From contig JADGFD010000018.1 in the NCBI GenBank assembly GCA_016744015.1, forward strand, positions 1-47,705: a stretch of 47,705 nucleotides of DNA, in the 5' to 3' direction. Within the stretch, counting starts at the first letter, position 1; each line of letters begins with the position of its first letter. This stretch comes from Paracoccaceae bacterium. Its GTDB lineage: Bacteria > Pseudomonadota > Alphaproteobacteria > Rhodobacterales > Rhodobacteraceae. This document shows, piece after piece, positions 33,600 through 41,458 of this stretch. Position numbers and translations under genes: made by a program. The notes below the pieces were generated by a model, which saw only the letters and a program-made list of their open reading frames with translations, searched no databases and was not told where the DNA came from.

Positions 33600-34346
33600 T
33601 TACCCCCGCCGATACCGCCTCACAAAATTGCGCAGCACCCGCGCGGGCGCATGCACGTTTGCGGCATGGACCGTGTCGATCAGGCTATCTGCCTCCTCTG
33701 GCGGGAAATAGCCCTTGTGCTTGTAAATATTGATCCGCGTTTCAAATTCGGCCGCGTCGGCCTCTGGGTGAAATTGCGTGGCATAAATGTTTTGCTTGTG
33801 GCGGATCATCTGGAACGGGCAGGTTGGCGAGCTTATCAGGTGCGCGCAGCCCTCAGGCAGAGTCTGTAGCGCCTCCTTGTGGCCGACAAACGCATCAAAC
33901 TGCGCGGGGAGGTCTTTGGTCAGCGCATCCACCCTGCCCGCCTCCGTGAGGCTGCAATGGCTGGTGCCAACTGGCTCGGCATAGTTGCTTTTGTTCACCG
34001 CACGGGCGAGGTGGTGGCCGAGGATGCCAATGCCATAGCAGCAGCCGAGAAACGGGATATCCTTCTCGATGATCTCGGGCATCAGGGAAAGCACCGCCGC
34101 CTCGATCTTTGCTTCCGTCGGGGATTTGGCCTCGGGCGCGTCTGACACGCAGCCCGGCCCACCGCCAACGATAATACCACTGTATGATTCTAGGTTAAGG
34201 CTGGCAGGCAACGGCTCCACATCCAGCCGGATGCGGTGGGTTTGCGCGGGGGCAAGCCCCGCCTTTTGCAGAATCGCTGCATATTCGCTATCGGAGGCTT
34301 CAAGCTCAGGGCGGAGTTGAAGGATGAGGAAGGGAGGAGAATTCAA
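33600..34346 (-). CDS. class I glutamine amidotransferase (GMP-synthase-like domain)
   Basis: This 248-residue stand-alone GATase1 protein has the nucleophile elbow FLGCCYGIGILG with Cys103 and the catalytic His-Glu in QFHPEADAAEF (about 192-195). The oxyanion strand GGGPGCVSD is at about 61-69. Such solitary proteins, annotated GMP-synthase-like, hydrolyse glutamine or gamma-glutamyl compounds; the true substrate is unknown. It overlaps the upstream SEC-C gene by four bases (34343-34346), so translation may be coupled although the base composition of the two differs. Confidence 0.85.
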   Translation of the reverse strand: MNSPPFLILQLRPELEASDSEYAAILQKAGLAPAQTHRIRLDVEPLPASLNLESYSGIIVGGGPGCVSDAPEAKSPTEAKIEAAVLSLMPEIIEKDIPFLGCCYGIGILGHHLARAVNKSNYAEPVGTSHCSLTEAGRVDALTKDLPAQFDAFVGHKEALQTLPEGCAHLISSPTCPFQMIRHKQNIYATQFHPEADAAEFETRINIYKHKGYFPPEEADSLIDTVHAANVHAPARVLRNFVRRYRRG

Positions 34347-35470
34347 AGTTTGCCTTTTCTAAGATTACTATTTCGTTCCAAAACTTTATTCTCAAATAAG
34401 ATTCCAGTCGGTCGGATTAACGCATTGCTTTCTTTTTCTTTTCCTACTTCCATTACATTTGAATCATCAAACAAAAATAGAATTCTTGATAGTTGGCTTT
34501 CTGAAAGGCTATCTAAAAAACTGGGCCGAAAATAGGTATTTTCTGTATGGCATAAACAAGCTTTCAAGGCAGCCTCGGCGAGATGCATGTCCGGTACTTC
34601 TGAAATTGCACAAACAAAGTCATGTGCTGCTTTATCATTCTTGTCATTCACCGCAGAAATCGAGAAGAATGTATTCCCATTCTTAAGAGGTAACACAGAA
34701 AGTTGAGCATAGTTAAATGGTCCATTCCCACCAAATCGTTGTAGTTTTCTGCCCTTAAAGTCGGTTTCAATACAAAAGCTTCCCGTACCGCAAAATGGGA
34801 GTGTTCCTTCAATTATCGCAGTATGGAAATAGAGCTTTCGTACACTTTTCTTTCCAATTATTTTTTCAAATGTTTTTTTTAGCTCCCAACAATAGCGGGC
34901 ATACACTAGCATATTATGGGTCTCGTTAACCATTATGTCGGGCTCAAATGGAAATTCGATCTTTGCGGCATCTAAAAGCCACTTTTGAAACACCGCTGCA
35001 TTTGTATGAATAACTGTTTCGTAGCAATGCGCTCGATAGGCTGAAAGACGGGCGTCTTGATAACCCCTATTAAGGTTTCTATTTTCAACCTTTTTAAAAA
35101 CCTCGTTATCATGTTTGCCGCAAAACCCAGGGAATGTAGATGCACGCGATACGTGGATTTTCTGAAAACCCAAATCACCTTCAAATGTTACTCTCTTTGC
35201 ATTTGGGCCATTATTAAATCCACAGACGAATCCATCTTCAGAAATCTGAGACAGCACATATTTTCTTTGTATTCCGTGTGATTTTATTACGGGATTACCG
35301 CAAAACCTACCATTTTCGAAGTAGGCACATCCAGTATGCTTTCCGAATTTTCGCTGGTCGGACAGCAATTCATTGATGTGTTTATAAACAACTTTTCCAT
35401 GGCAATTAGCATATATTTCGTCACTGCCACAGAAGCATTTTTTTTGAAGGTCGAAAGGACTCGAAATAAT
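34343..35470 (-). CDS. SEC-C-like zinc protein of unknown function, probable AUU start
   Basis: The conserved frame extends beyond the first canonical start (TTG 35368) for 34 codons: ISSPFDLQKKCFCGSD, then EIYANCHG, which is a SEC-C-type C-x-C...C-H zinc motif. No ATG, GTG or TTG exists in that extension. Tandem ATT codons at 35470 and 35467 sit 5 and 8 bases after a GAGG at the very end of ettA, so AUU initiation is likely. A second Cys/His cluster follows (CAYFENGRFCGNPVIKSHG). The protein is 375 residues, AT-rich and unlike its neighbours in codon use. Function unknown. Confidence 0.7.
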   Translation of the reverse strand: MISSPFDLQKKCFCGSDEIYANCHGKVVYKHINELLSDQRKFGKHTGCAYFENGRFCGNPVIKSHGIQRKYVLSQISEDGFVCGFNNGPNAKRVTFEGDLGFQKIHVSRASTFPGFCGKHDNEVFKKVENRNLNRGYQDARLSAYRAHCYETVIHTNAAVFQKWLLDAAKIEFPFEPDIMVNETHNMLVYARYCWELKKTFEKIIGKKSVRKLYFHTAIIEGTLPFCGTGSFCIETDFKGRKLQRFGGNGPFNYAQLSVLPLKNGNTFFSISAVNDKNDKAAHDFVCAISEVPDMHLAEAALKACLCHTENTYFRPSFLDSLSESQLSRILFLFDDSNVMEVGKEKESNALIRPTGILFENKVLERNSNLRKGKL

Positions 35471-35472
35471 AA

Positions 35473-37128
35473 CTACCTCGTAAACTTCTTATACTTCACC
35501 CGCGTTGGCTTCACGCTTTCTGGCCCCAAGCGTCGAATCTTATCGGCCTCATAGTCCTCAAAGTTGCCTTCAAACCATTCAACATGGCTGTCACCTTCAA
35601 AGGCGAGCATGTGGGTGCAGAGCCTATCGAGGAAGAAGCGGTCGTGGGAGATGATGACGGCGCAGCCTGCGAAATCGGTGATGGCGTCTTCCAGCGCCCG
35701 CAGGGTTTCGACGTCTAGGTCATTCGTTGGCTCGTCAAGGAGGAGGACGTTGCCGCCCTCGCGCAGAAGCTTGGCCATGTGCACGCGGTTACGCTCACCA
35801 CCTGAAAGCAGGTTCATGGTTTTTTGCTGCGCGCCGCCTTTAAAATTGAAGCTAGAGCAATAGGCGCGGCCGTTCACTTCGGCGTCGCCAAGTTTGATCA
35901 CGTCCTGCCCGTCCGCGATTTCCTCAAACACGGTTTTTGTGTCGTCCAGCGCATCGCGGCTTTGGTCAACGTAGGAAAGCTTAACGGTGTCGCCGTATTC
36001 TACGGTGCCAGCATCCGGCTGCTCTTGCCCTGTCAGCATGCTAAACAGGGTGGATTTACCCGCGCCGTTGGGGCCAATAACACCAACGATGCCGCCGGGC
36101 GGCAGGCTGAAGCTGAGGTTGTCGACCAGTAGATTATCACCGTAGCCTTTTGAAAGGCCTTCGACCTCAATCACTTTATTGCCAAGACGGGGGCCGTTGG
36201 GAATAATGATTTGAGCTTTGCCGACCTTATCGCGCTCGGACTGGTTGGCGAGGTCGTTATAGGCATTAATCCGCGCCTTGGATTTGGCTTGGCGGGCTTT
36301 GGGGGATTGGCGCATCCAGTCCAGCTCGCGCTCCAGCGTGCGCATTTTGGCTTTGTCAGATTTGGCTTCGTGCTCCATGCGCTTGGCTTTTTGCTCCAGC
36401 CACGCGGAGTAATTACCCTCGTAAGGGATGCCGCGGCCACCGTCTAGCTCAAGGATCCAGCTGGTGATGTCATCAAGGAAATAACGGTCGTGGGTCACGC
36501 AGAGGATGGTGCCTTTGTAATCAATCAGGTGCTGCTGGAGCCAGGCGATGGTTTCGGCATCAAGGTGGTTGGTTGGCTCGTCGAGGAGGAGCATATCGGG
36601 GGCTTCAAGCAGCAGCTTGCACAGGGCCACGCGGCGGGCTTCACCGCCCGAAAGGGTGGAAACATCGGCATCATCAGGCGGGCAGCGCAGGGCTTCCATG
36701 GCGATGTCGATGCTGGCGTCGAGGTTCCAGAGGTCTTCGGCGTCGATCTGGTCTTGTAGGGCCGCCATTTCGTCGGCGGTTTCCTCAGAATAGTTCATGG
36801 CGAGGTCGTTATAACGCGCCAGTGTGGCTTGCTTCTCCCCCACGGCGAGCATGACGTTTTCGCGCACGTTCAGGCTTTCATCAAGCTTTGGCTCCTGCGG
36901 CAGATAGCCGATTTTAGCGCCCTCAGCGAGCCACGCCTCACCCTGAAAATCTTTGTCCATGCCGGCCATGATCTTCATCAGGGACGATTTACCGGCCCCG
37001 TTGGAGCCAACCACACCGATTTTTACGCCGGGGAGAAAGGACAGGTGGATGTTTTCAAACAGTTTTTTGCCACCGGGGAAAGCCTTGGACACGCCCTCCA
37101 TATGATAAACGTATTGATATGATGCCAT
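35473..37128 (-). CDS. ettA: ABC-F energy-dependent translational throttle protein EttA
   Basis: This ribosome-associated ABC-F ATPase binds the E site and gates entry into elongation according to ATP level. ATG 37128 gives 551 residues, starting MASYQYVYHMEGVSKAFPGG as in the family. It has two ABC domains, Walker A GSNGAGKSS and GPNGAGKST, and signature LSGGEARRVALCK and LSGGERNRVHMAK. The arm/P-site linker between them is about 245-310 (QSPKARQAKSKARINAYN). There are no membrane segments. It is a core gene, flanked on both sides by AT-rich accessory genes. Confidence 0.95.
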   Translation of the reverse strand: MASYQYVYHMEGVSKAFPGGKKLFENIHLSFLPGVKIGVVGSNGAGKSSLMKIMAGMDKDFQGEAWLAEGAKIGYLPQEPKLDESLNVRENVMLAVGEKQATLARYNDLAMNYSEETADEMAALQDQIDAEDLWNLDASIDIAMEALRCPPDDADVSTLSGGEARRVALCKLLLEAPDMLLLDEPTNHLDAETIAWLQQHLIDYKGTILCVTHDRYFLDDITSWILELDGGRGIPYEGNYSAWLEQKAKRMEHEAKSDKAKMRTLERELDWMRQSPKARQAKSKARINAYNDLANQSERDKVGKAQIIIPNGPRLGNKVIEVEGLSKGYGDNLLVDNLSFSLPPGGIVGVIGPNGAGKSTLFSMLTGQEQPDAGTVEYGDTVKLSYVDQSRDALDDTKTVFEEIADGQDVIKLGDAEVNGRAYCSSFNFKGGAQQKTMNLLSGGERNRVHMAKLLREGGNVLLLDEPTNDLDVETLRALEDAITDFAGCAVIISHDRFFLDRLCTHMLAFEGDSHVEWFEGNFEDYEADKIRRLGPESVKPTRVKYKKFTR

Positions 37129-37223
37129 TTTGAAGGTGTCCTTGCCGATGTGGAAGTTTTGCACTTCTTATCGCATCGGCAAGGGGGCTTCAATGTTTGT
37201 TGTCGCATCGAAGATACGGAACC

Positions 37224-37598
37224 TTATCCATTCTTATTAAGTAGATAGGCGGCAGCAACTAATAATAGTATCCCACCAACAGCAGCTTGCTTACTTGTTA
37301 TGGAGTCAAACAGGACTTCGTTGGTAAAGTGTTCACAATTTTGTGACCATAATTTGTACGGTTTTCCGATACGGCTTGTTGCTCGCTCGACAATCTGAGA
37401 GCGCGAATACTTAGATTCGTATGCAATAACGGTTATCTCCTTGCCGTCAGCGAAATCGTTTATGTCTCGATAACCCACACTTCCTCGGGTTCCAGAGTTA
37501 TCTATCAACCGTCCATTACCAACATATATTCCCGAATGCGTGACTATTAGAGACTTTGAAACTGTTAGAAGATCACCAAACTTGAAATTTTCCGGCAT
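37224..37598 (-). CDS. LRAT/PLAAT-like papain-fold enzyme with C-terminal membrane helix
   Basis: ATG 37598 is preceded by AAGGA at eight bases; the frame extends to 37652 without a good site. The 124 residues match the LRAT domain: FGDLLTV, His21 in THSGIYVGNG, polar residue Asp33 twelve positions later (the second His of H-x11-H in animal PLAATs), and NCEHF with Cys88. A glycine-rich hydrophobic helix (about 105-120, AAVGGILLLVAAAYLL) ends the protein, as in mammalian PLAAT phospholipase/acyltransferases. It probably acts on lipids or acyl-thioesters at the inner membrane. It is divergent from a tail-anchored XRE gene 97 bases away. Confidence 0.75.
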   Translation of the reverse strand: MPENFKFGDLLTVSKSLIVTHSGIYVGNGRLIDNSGTRGSVGYRDINDFADGKEITVIAYESKYSRSQIVERATSRIGKPYKLWSQNCEHFTNEVLFDSITSKQAAVGGILLLVAAAYLLNKNG

Positions 37599-37655
37599 AT
37601 ATACTATCCTTTTAGAAATACGAATCATCGCCCAGATGCGAGATTTGCTCATCGT

Positions 37656-37669
37656 GAACGTTTTTGTTC
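37656..37669. promoter_or_regulatory. inverted repeat in the LRAT-XRE divergent gap
   Basis: GAAC-GTTTTT-GTTC lies between the divergent genes, beside a TATAAT-like hexamer (minus strand, 37676-37671) and TTGACA further upstream. The 13-base spacing between the hexamers is too short for a standard promoter. The repeat is a candidate site for the XRE protein. Confidence 0.3.
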
Positions 37670-37695
37670 TATTATAACCTTTATTGAGGTGTCAA

Positions 37696-38052
37696 GTGCC
37701 CTACAAGCATGCCGCTCATATTGATGCAATTTTTGGTCAAATCATCGTTAAGCACCGGTCGAACGCTGGGTTGGATCAGGCCGCTCTTGCCAACCGGCTC
37801 AACCTTCATCAACCGGCTCTAAGTCGGCTGGAGCGGGGCGAGAGCCCAGCCAACATGAGTATGTTGGTAAGGCTATCAGACGCTCTTGATGTGCCTGCCT
37901 CAAGACTAATAACAGAATTTGAAGCCGCTTTAGTGAAGCTTCGAAATGAAGATATTAGGGTAGCAAGCAAAAAGGAATTAACTAAAGATAGTAGCGGACT
38001 TGCTCTTGCATTGCTTGGCGGAGCCGCGCTCGCATTTTTAATTTCTCGTTGA
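37696..38052 (+). CDS. XRE-family regulator with C-terminal membrane helix
   Basis: GTG 37696 follows GAGG at six bases and is preferred to TTG 37684. The 118 residues contain a Cro/C1 helix-turn-helix (about 12-66; AGLDQAALANRLNLHQPALS, RLERGES) and a charged linker. The last ~17 residues (SGLALALLGGAALAFLIS) form a hydrophobic helix, so this DNA-binding protein is probably tail-anchored. It is divergent from the LRAT-like gene, which has a similar glycine-rich tail helix. The pairing suggests regulation of, or physical contact with, that enzyme in the membrane. Confidence 0.75.
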   Translation: MPYKHAAHIDAIFGQIIVKHRSNAGLDQAALANRLNLHQPALSRLERGESPANMSMLVRLSDALDVPASRLITEFEAALVKLRNEDIRVASKKELTKDSSGLALALLGGAALAFLISR

Positions 38053-38141
38053 ACGCAATCCAAAAGGATTGATCCCCCCGCTCACCCGAGATATCCTCCC
38101 CAAAATCATTCGCCAAAAGCGCGAAAAAGGGCGGGACTAGT

Positions 38142-39605
38142 TTGCAATTAACCAGACGGGCATTATTGGCGGGAGCTACGGCATCATTGCCTGTGCTGGC
38201 TTATGGGGGCAGCGTGGAGCGGCCTCCGGGGCGCGCGGGGCGGGTTACGCCGCCGTCTTCTTTTGAGGCGATATTTCAGGCCAGTGGGCTGGCGGAAAAT
38301 TGTGGCTGTGTATTGATGGACCTGCAAAGCGGGCGGATTGTGGAGGGGCATAACCCTGATCTGGCGCGGCCGCCGGCCTCGGTCACCAAGGCGATGACGG
38401 CGCTTTATGCGCAGGCGAAACTGGGGAATGAGCATAGGTTTGAGACTACGCTGGTCGGCACGGGGCCGATAAGTGGCGGCACGCTAGAGGGAGACCTTTA
38501 CCTTGTGGGCGGGGGCGACCCAACCTTGGATACAGACGGGCTGAACCGTTTGGCAAAGGCCGCTAAGGCCACGGGGCTGCGGCGAATATCGGGGCGGTTT
38601 TATGTGGTCAGCTCGGCGCTGCCGCTGATTGAGGAAATTGACCCGAGCCAGCCTATTCAGGTGGGGTATAACCCCGGAATTTCGGGGCTGAACCTGAATT
38701 ATAATCGCGTTTATTTTGAGTGGAAGCGGCAAAGCGGGGCATATCGCGTGACGATGGATGCGCGCTCGGAGCGGGTGCGGCCAAGCGTGAGCAGCGCCAC
38801 CATGAGCATTTCACGGCGGGGTGCGCCAACCTATGGCTATGAACTCCGCGGCGGCGTGGAGCGCTGGAGCGTGGCGCAAGGGGCGCTGGGCAGTGGCGGC
38901 GGGCGCTGGCTACCGGTGCGGGACCCTGCCACCTATGGGGCCGAGGTTTTTCAGGTGCTGGCGGGAGCGCAGGGGATTAGCCTACCGCAAGCGCAAAAGC
39001 GCGAGCGGGTGGCGCGGGGCACGGTGATTGCGCGGCTGCAAAGCGAGGATTTGCGGAGTATCGCGCGCAACATGCTGCGCTATTCCACTAATTTGACAGC
39101 CGAAGTGCTGGGGCTGAGTGCCACGCTGGCGGCGGGTGAGCGCTCGGGAAATTTGCGGGCCTCGGCGCAAGCCATGGGGCGCTGGGTGGCGCAGCAATCT
39201 CGGCAAAGCAGGCCCAATCTGTTTAACCATTCGGGGTTGACCGACCGCTCAAGGGTTTCGGCCAAGGAAATGGCGCTCTTTCTAGCCAAGCGAAACAGCC
39301 GCAACGGGCTGGCAGGCATACTAAAAGAGGTTGGGCTGGAAAACGAGCGTGGCGACGGGGTGGATATCCCGGGCGTGCGGGTATTTGCCAAATCAGGCAC
39401 GCTGAATTTCACCCGCGGGTTGGCGGGCTATATTGAGAAAAACGGGCAGCAGCGCTATGCGTTTGCGATATTCTCAGCGGATATGGCAGCGCGGCGAGCG
39501 GCAACCCCATCTGAGGAGCGCCCCACCGGCGCACGGCGCTGGCGCGGCATTGCCAAGGCGCAGGAAAAAGCGCTGATTTACCGCTGGGCGAGCGCGCTTA
39601 GTTAA
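38142..39605 (+). CDS. dacB: D-alanyl-D-alanine carboxypeptidase/endopeptidase (PBP4 type)
   Basis: This 487-residue peptidase S13 protein trims or cleaves peptidoglycan cross-bridges in the periplasm. Active-site motifs are SVTK (Ser80-Lys83), STN (315-317) and KSG (417-419). The large inserted domain (about 110-260) is typical of PBP4. The N-terminus (LTRRALLAGATASLPVLA) carries a twin-arginine-like pair. TTG 38142 follows a GGGA site. It is convergent with, and overlaps by eight bases, the SH3-domain gene. Confidence 0.9.
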   Translation: MQLTRRALLAGATASLPVLAYGGSVERPPGRAGRVTPPSSFEAIFQASGLAENCGCVLMDLQSGRIVEGHNPDLARPPASVTKAMTALYAQAKLGNEHRFETTLVGTGPISGGTLEGDLYLVGGGDPTLDTDGLNRLAKAAKATGLRRISGRFYVVSSALPLIEEIDPSQPIQVGYNPGISGLNLNYNRVYFEWKRQSGAYRVTMDARSERVRPSVSSATMSISRRGAPTYGYELRGGVERWSVAQGALGSGGGRWLPVRDPATYGAEVFQVLAGAQGISLPQAQKRERVARGTVIARLQSEDLRSIARNMLRYSTNLTAEVLGLSATLAAGERSGNLRASAQAMGRWVAQQSRQSRPNLFNHSGLTDRSRVSAKEMALFLAKRNSRNGLAGILKEVGLENERGDGVDIPGVRVFAKSGTLNFTRGLAGYIEKNGQQRYAFAIFSADMAARRAATPSEERPTGARRWRGIAKAQEKALIYRWASALS

Positions 39606-40221
39606 TACCAGCTTGGCAGCAGCCAGACCAGAGCTGTAACCCGTTCGGCGACGGATTGATAAGCCGCAACTGCCAGCCATATGTCCGGTCGCTCATGCCG
39701 TCGGAGCATTCCGCCCGGTCCAACAAGCCGGTGAATTCACCTGCCGTAAAGGCAAAGCTATAAGGCTGTATGCCAATGGCTTTGGTGGATTGCGTGATCG
39801 GGCGAGATTGCGCCCCTTGGCTTGGCTCGCCTCGATTGATGAACTCGAAGGTTTGGTCGGGCCCGATGAAGGCCGTCCAAAAGGGCTCGGTGCCGCCACA
39901 GCTCAGGCGCAGGGGCATTGGGCTATCATGCATATGCGGCAGCGGCGAAGGGGTGAGGAAGCGCATGGCTATCCAGCCATTGCCCTCTTGCCAAATGATC
40001 TGGCCCCATTTGCCATCATCACTTAGCGCAATCACTTCAATCAACTCGTAAAGGGCAAGGTCGCCGATATCGGTGCTGCTGCTGCTTGGGGCTTGCCGCA
40101 CATTGAGCGTATCATCCGCCGCTATACCGGTGACTGTAAAAACATCGGGCAGGATCAGGCGCTGCGCATGGGCACCCATCCCCGAAAGCACAAGTGTAAG
40201 GGCGATAAGAGCGGATTTCAT
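39598..40221 (-). CDS. exported SH3-domain protein
   Basis: ATG 40221 follows GAGG and begins a signal peptide (MKSALIALTLVLSGMGAHAQ). The 207-residue protein has a bacterial SH3 domain (about 25-90; GIAADDTLNVRQAPSSSS, GWIAMRFL). A C-terminal COG3650-like region follows, with LSCGGTEPFWTAFIG and paired cysteines (CGG, ECSDG, GCC). It probably binds cell-wall material in the periplasm. It is divergent from the HAD phosphatase gene, with about 64 bases between starts. Confidence 0.78.
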   Translation of the reverse strand: MKSALIALTLVLSGMGAHAQRLILPDVFTVTGIAADDTLNVRQAPSSSSTDIGDLALYELIEVIALSDDGKWGQIIWQEGNGWIAMRFLTPSPLPHMHDSPMPLRLSCGGTEPFWTAFIGPDQTFEFINRGEPSQGAQSRPITQSTKAIGIQPYSFAFTAGEFTGLLDRAECSDGMSDRTYGWQLRLINPSPNGLQLWSGCCQAGIN

Positions 40222-40285
40222 TTTAGCCTCGTGAATTAATTTCTTTGCCCTATTGTAGGGCAAAAGTGAAAACAAGGTGAGAAAA

Positions 40286-40915
40286 ATGCAAAAGCCTGAA
40301 TTGGTGATTTTTGATTGTGATGGCGTGCTGGTGGATAGCGAAGTGATTGGCAATACCATTATGGCCGAAAGCCTGAGCGCGCATGGCTTGGTGGTATCGC
40401 TTGAGGAATGTATGGCGCTGTTTGTGGGGGCCACAATGGCGGGCGTGAAGGTAAAGGCCGAGGGGTTGGGCGCGACGCTTCCTGATGATTGGGTGGAACG
40501 GATTTACGAGGAAATATACGAGGCATTGCGGCAGAATTGCCCACTGATTGAGGGTGTGGTTGATGTGTTAGACGCGCTGGATGCGGCAGGGGTGGCCTAT
40601 TGTGTGGCCAGCAATGGCAGCCGCGAAAAAATGGGGATAACGCTGGGGCAAAACGGGATTTTAGAACGGTTTGAAAATCGGGTTTACTCAGCGCAAGAGC
40701 TAGACACCGCCAAGCCCGCGCCCGCGCTTTTCTGGCATGCGGCGCAAGGGATTGATCATGCGCGGTGCGTGGTGGTTGAGGACAGCCTTAACGGCATTCG
40801 CGGGGCCGCCGCAGCAGGGATGCACTGCTTCGCTTATACGCCGGAAGGCGGCGAGGTAGAGGGGGCCACGAGGTTTTTGAGCATGGCAGATTTGCCCGCG
40901 CTATTGGACCTCTGA
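40286..40915 (+). CDS. HAD-superfamily phosphatase
   Basis: This 209-residue phosphatase is of the beta-phosphoglucomutase/phosphoglycolate type. Motif I is FDCDGVLVDSE with nucleophile Asp about 11, motif II SNGSREKM, the motif III Lys is in ELDTAKPAPALFWHAA, and motif IV is VVEDSLNGIRGA. A helical cap (about 20-80) selects a small phosphorylated substrate. ATG 40286 follows AAGGTGA; GTG 40277 is an alternative adding three residues. It is convergent with the TerB gene and overlaps it by 15 bases. Confidence 0.88.
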   Translation: MQKPELVIFDCDGVLVDSEVIGNTIMAESLSAHGLVVSLEECMALFVGATMAGVKVKAEGLGATLPDDWVERIYEEIYEALRQNCPLIEGVVDVLDALDAAGVAYCVASNGSREKMGITLGQNGILERFENRVYSAQELDTAKPAPALFWHAAQGIDHARCVVVEDSLNGIRGAAAAGMHCFAYTPEGGEVEGATRFLSMADLPALLDL

Positions 40916-41338
40916 TAGCTGCATATGCCGCGCCCGCGCACCGCGCTCAATGGCAGCCCCATGCAGGCGATCAATATTAAGCTCGTAGCGGATTTCAGCC
41001 ATAAATTCAAGCTCCCCTTGGCGCAAACGGCCATCAGCAGCGGCCACATCACAGGCCATCGCATAAGCAGTTTCAAAAAGTGGCTCTGGAAGGGCCTCCC
41101 GCACGATGCCAAAGAGGGCGTCCAGCCCGTCTTCGACCTCAAACAGATCAAACACCACCTGCGACACCTGCTTGATGCGCGAGCTGTCATAATCCGCAAA
41201 TATTGGCATGTGATCCACAATGCGGGTGATGCTCATCAACTCCGAATTGGTGATGCTCTCGTCAGAGGCGGATTCGGCGATCATCACCGCGATCAGCGCG
41301 TCTTGCGGAGACCATGAGGGGGGGAGGCTATCGGGCAT
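40901..41338 (-). CDS. TerB-family protein
   Basis: ATG 41338 follows AAGG and gives 145 residues. It is an all-helical TerB/DjlA-N-like domain: QDALIAVMIAESASDESITN, with a second acidic repeat, ACDVAAADGRLRQGELEFMA. The paired acidic loops may bind metal. The family occurs in tellurite-resistance and stress settings, but stand-alone copies like this have no defined role. There are no ter genes nearby. Confidence 0.8.
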   Translation of the reverse strand: MPDSLPPSWSPQDALIAVMIAESASDESITNSELMSITRIVDHMPIFADYDSSRIKQVSQVVFDLFEVEDGLDALFGIVREALPEPLFETAYAMACDVAAADGRLRQGELEFMAEIRYELNIDRLHGAAIERGARARHMQLSEVQ

Positions 41339-41458
41339 CAGGTTTACCTTTATATCAGCAGGGCTTACGCTTAGAATATTGACCATTGACCCGCAGCACA
41401 ATAGGAAGCGGAGAATATTTTGCACCCCGATGGGCGGGGCGCGTTTTAGGGGACAGAT

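Noticed and set aside
34343-35470. SEC-C-type protein as part of the SecA translocation pathway
   Set aside because: SEC-C-like Cys/His motifs occur in many unrelated proteins. The rest of the protein shows no SecA or chaperone feature.
37650-37706. TTGACA and TATAAT on the minus strand as a promoter for the LRAT-like gene
   Set aside because: The hexamers are perfect, but the 13-base spacing is too short for sigma-70. Kept only as a note with the inverted repeat.
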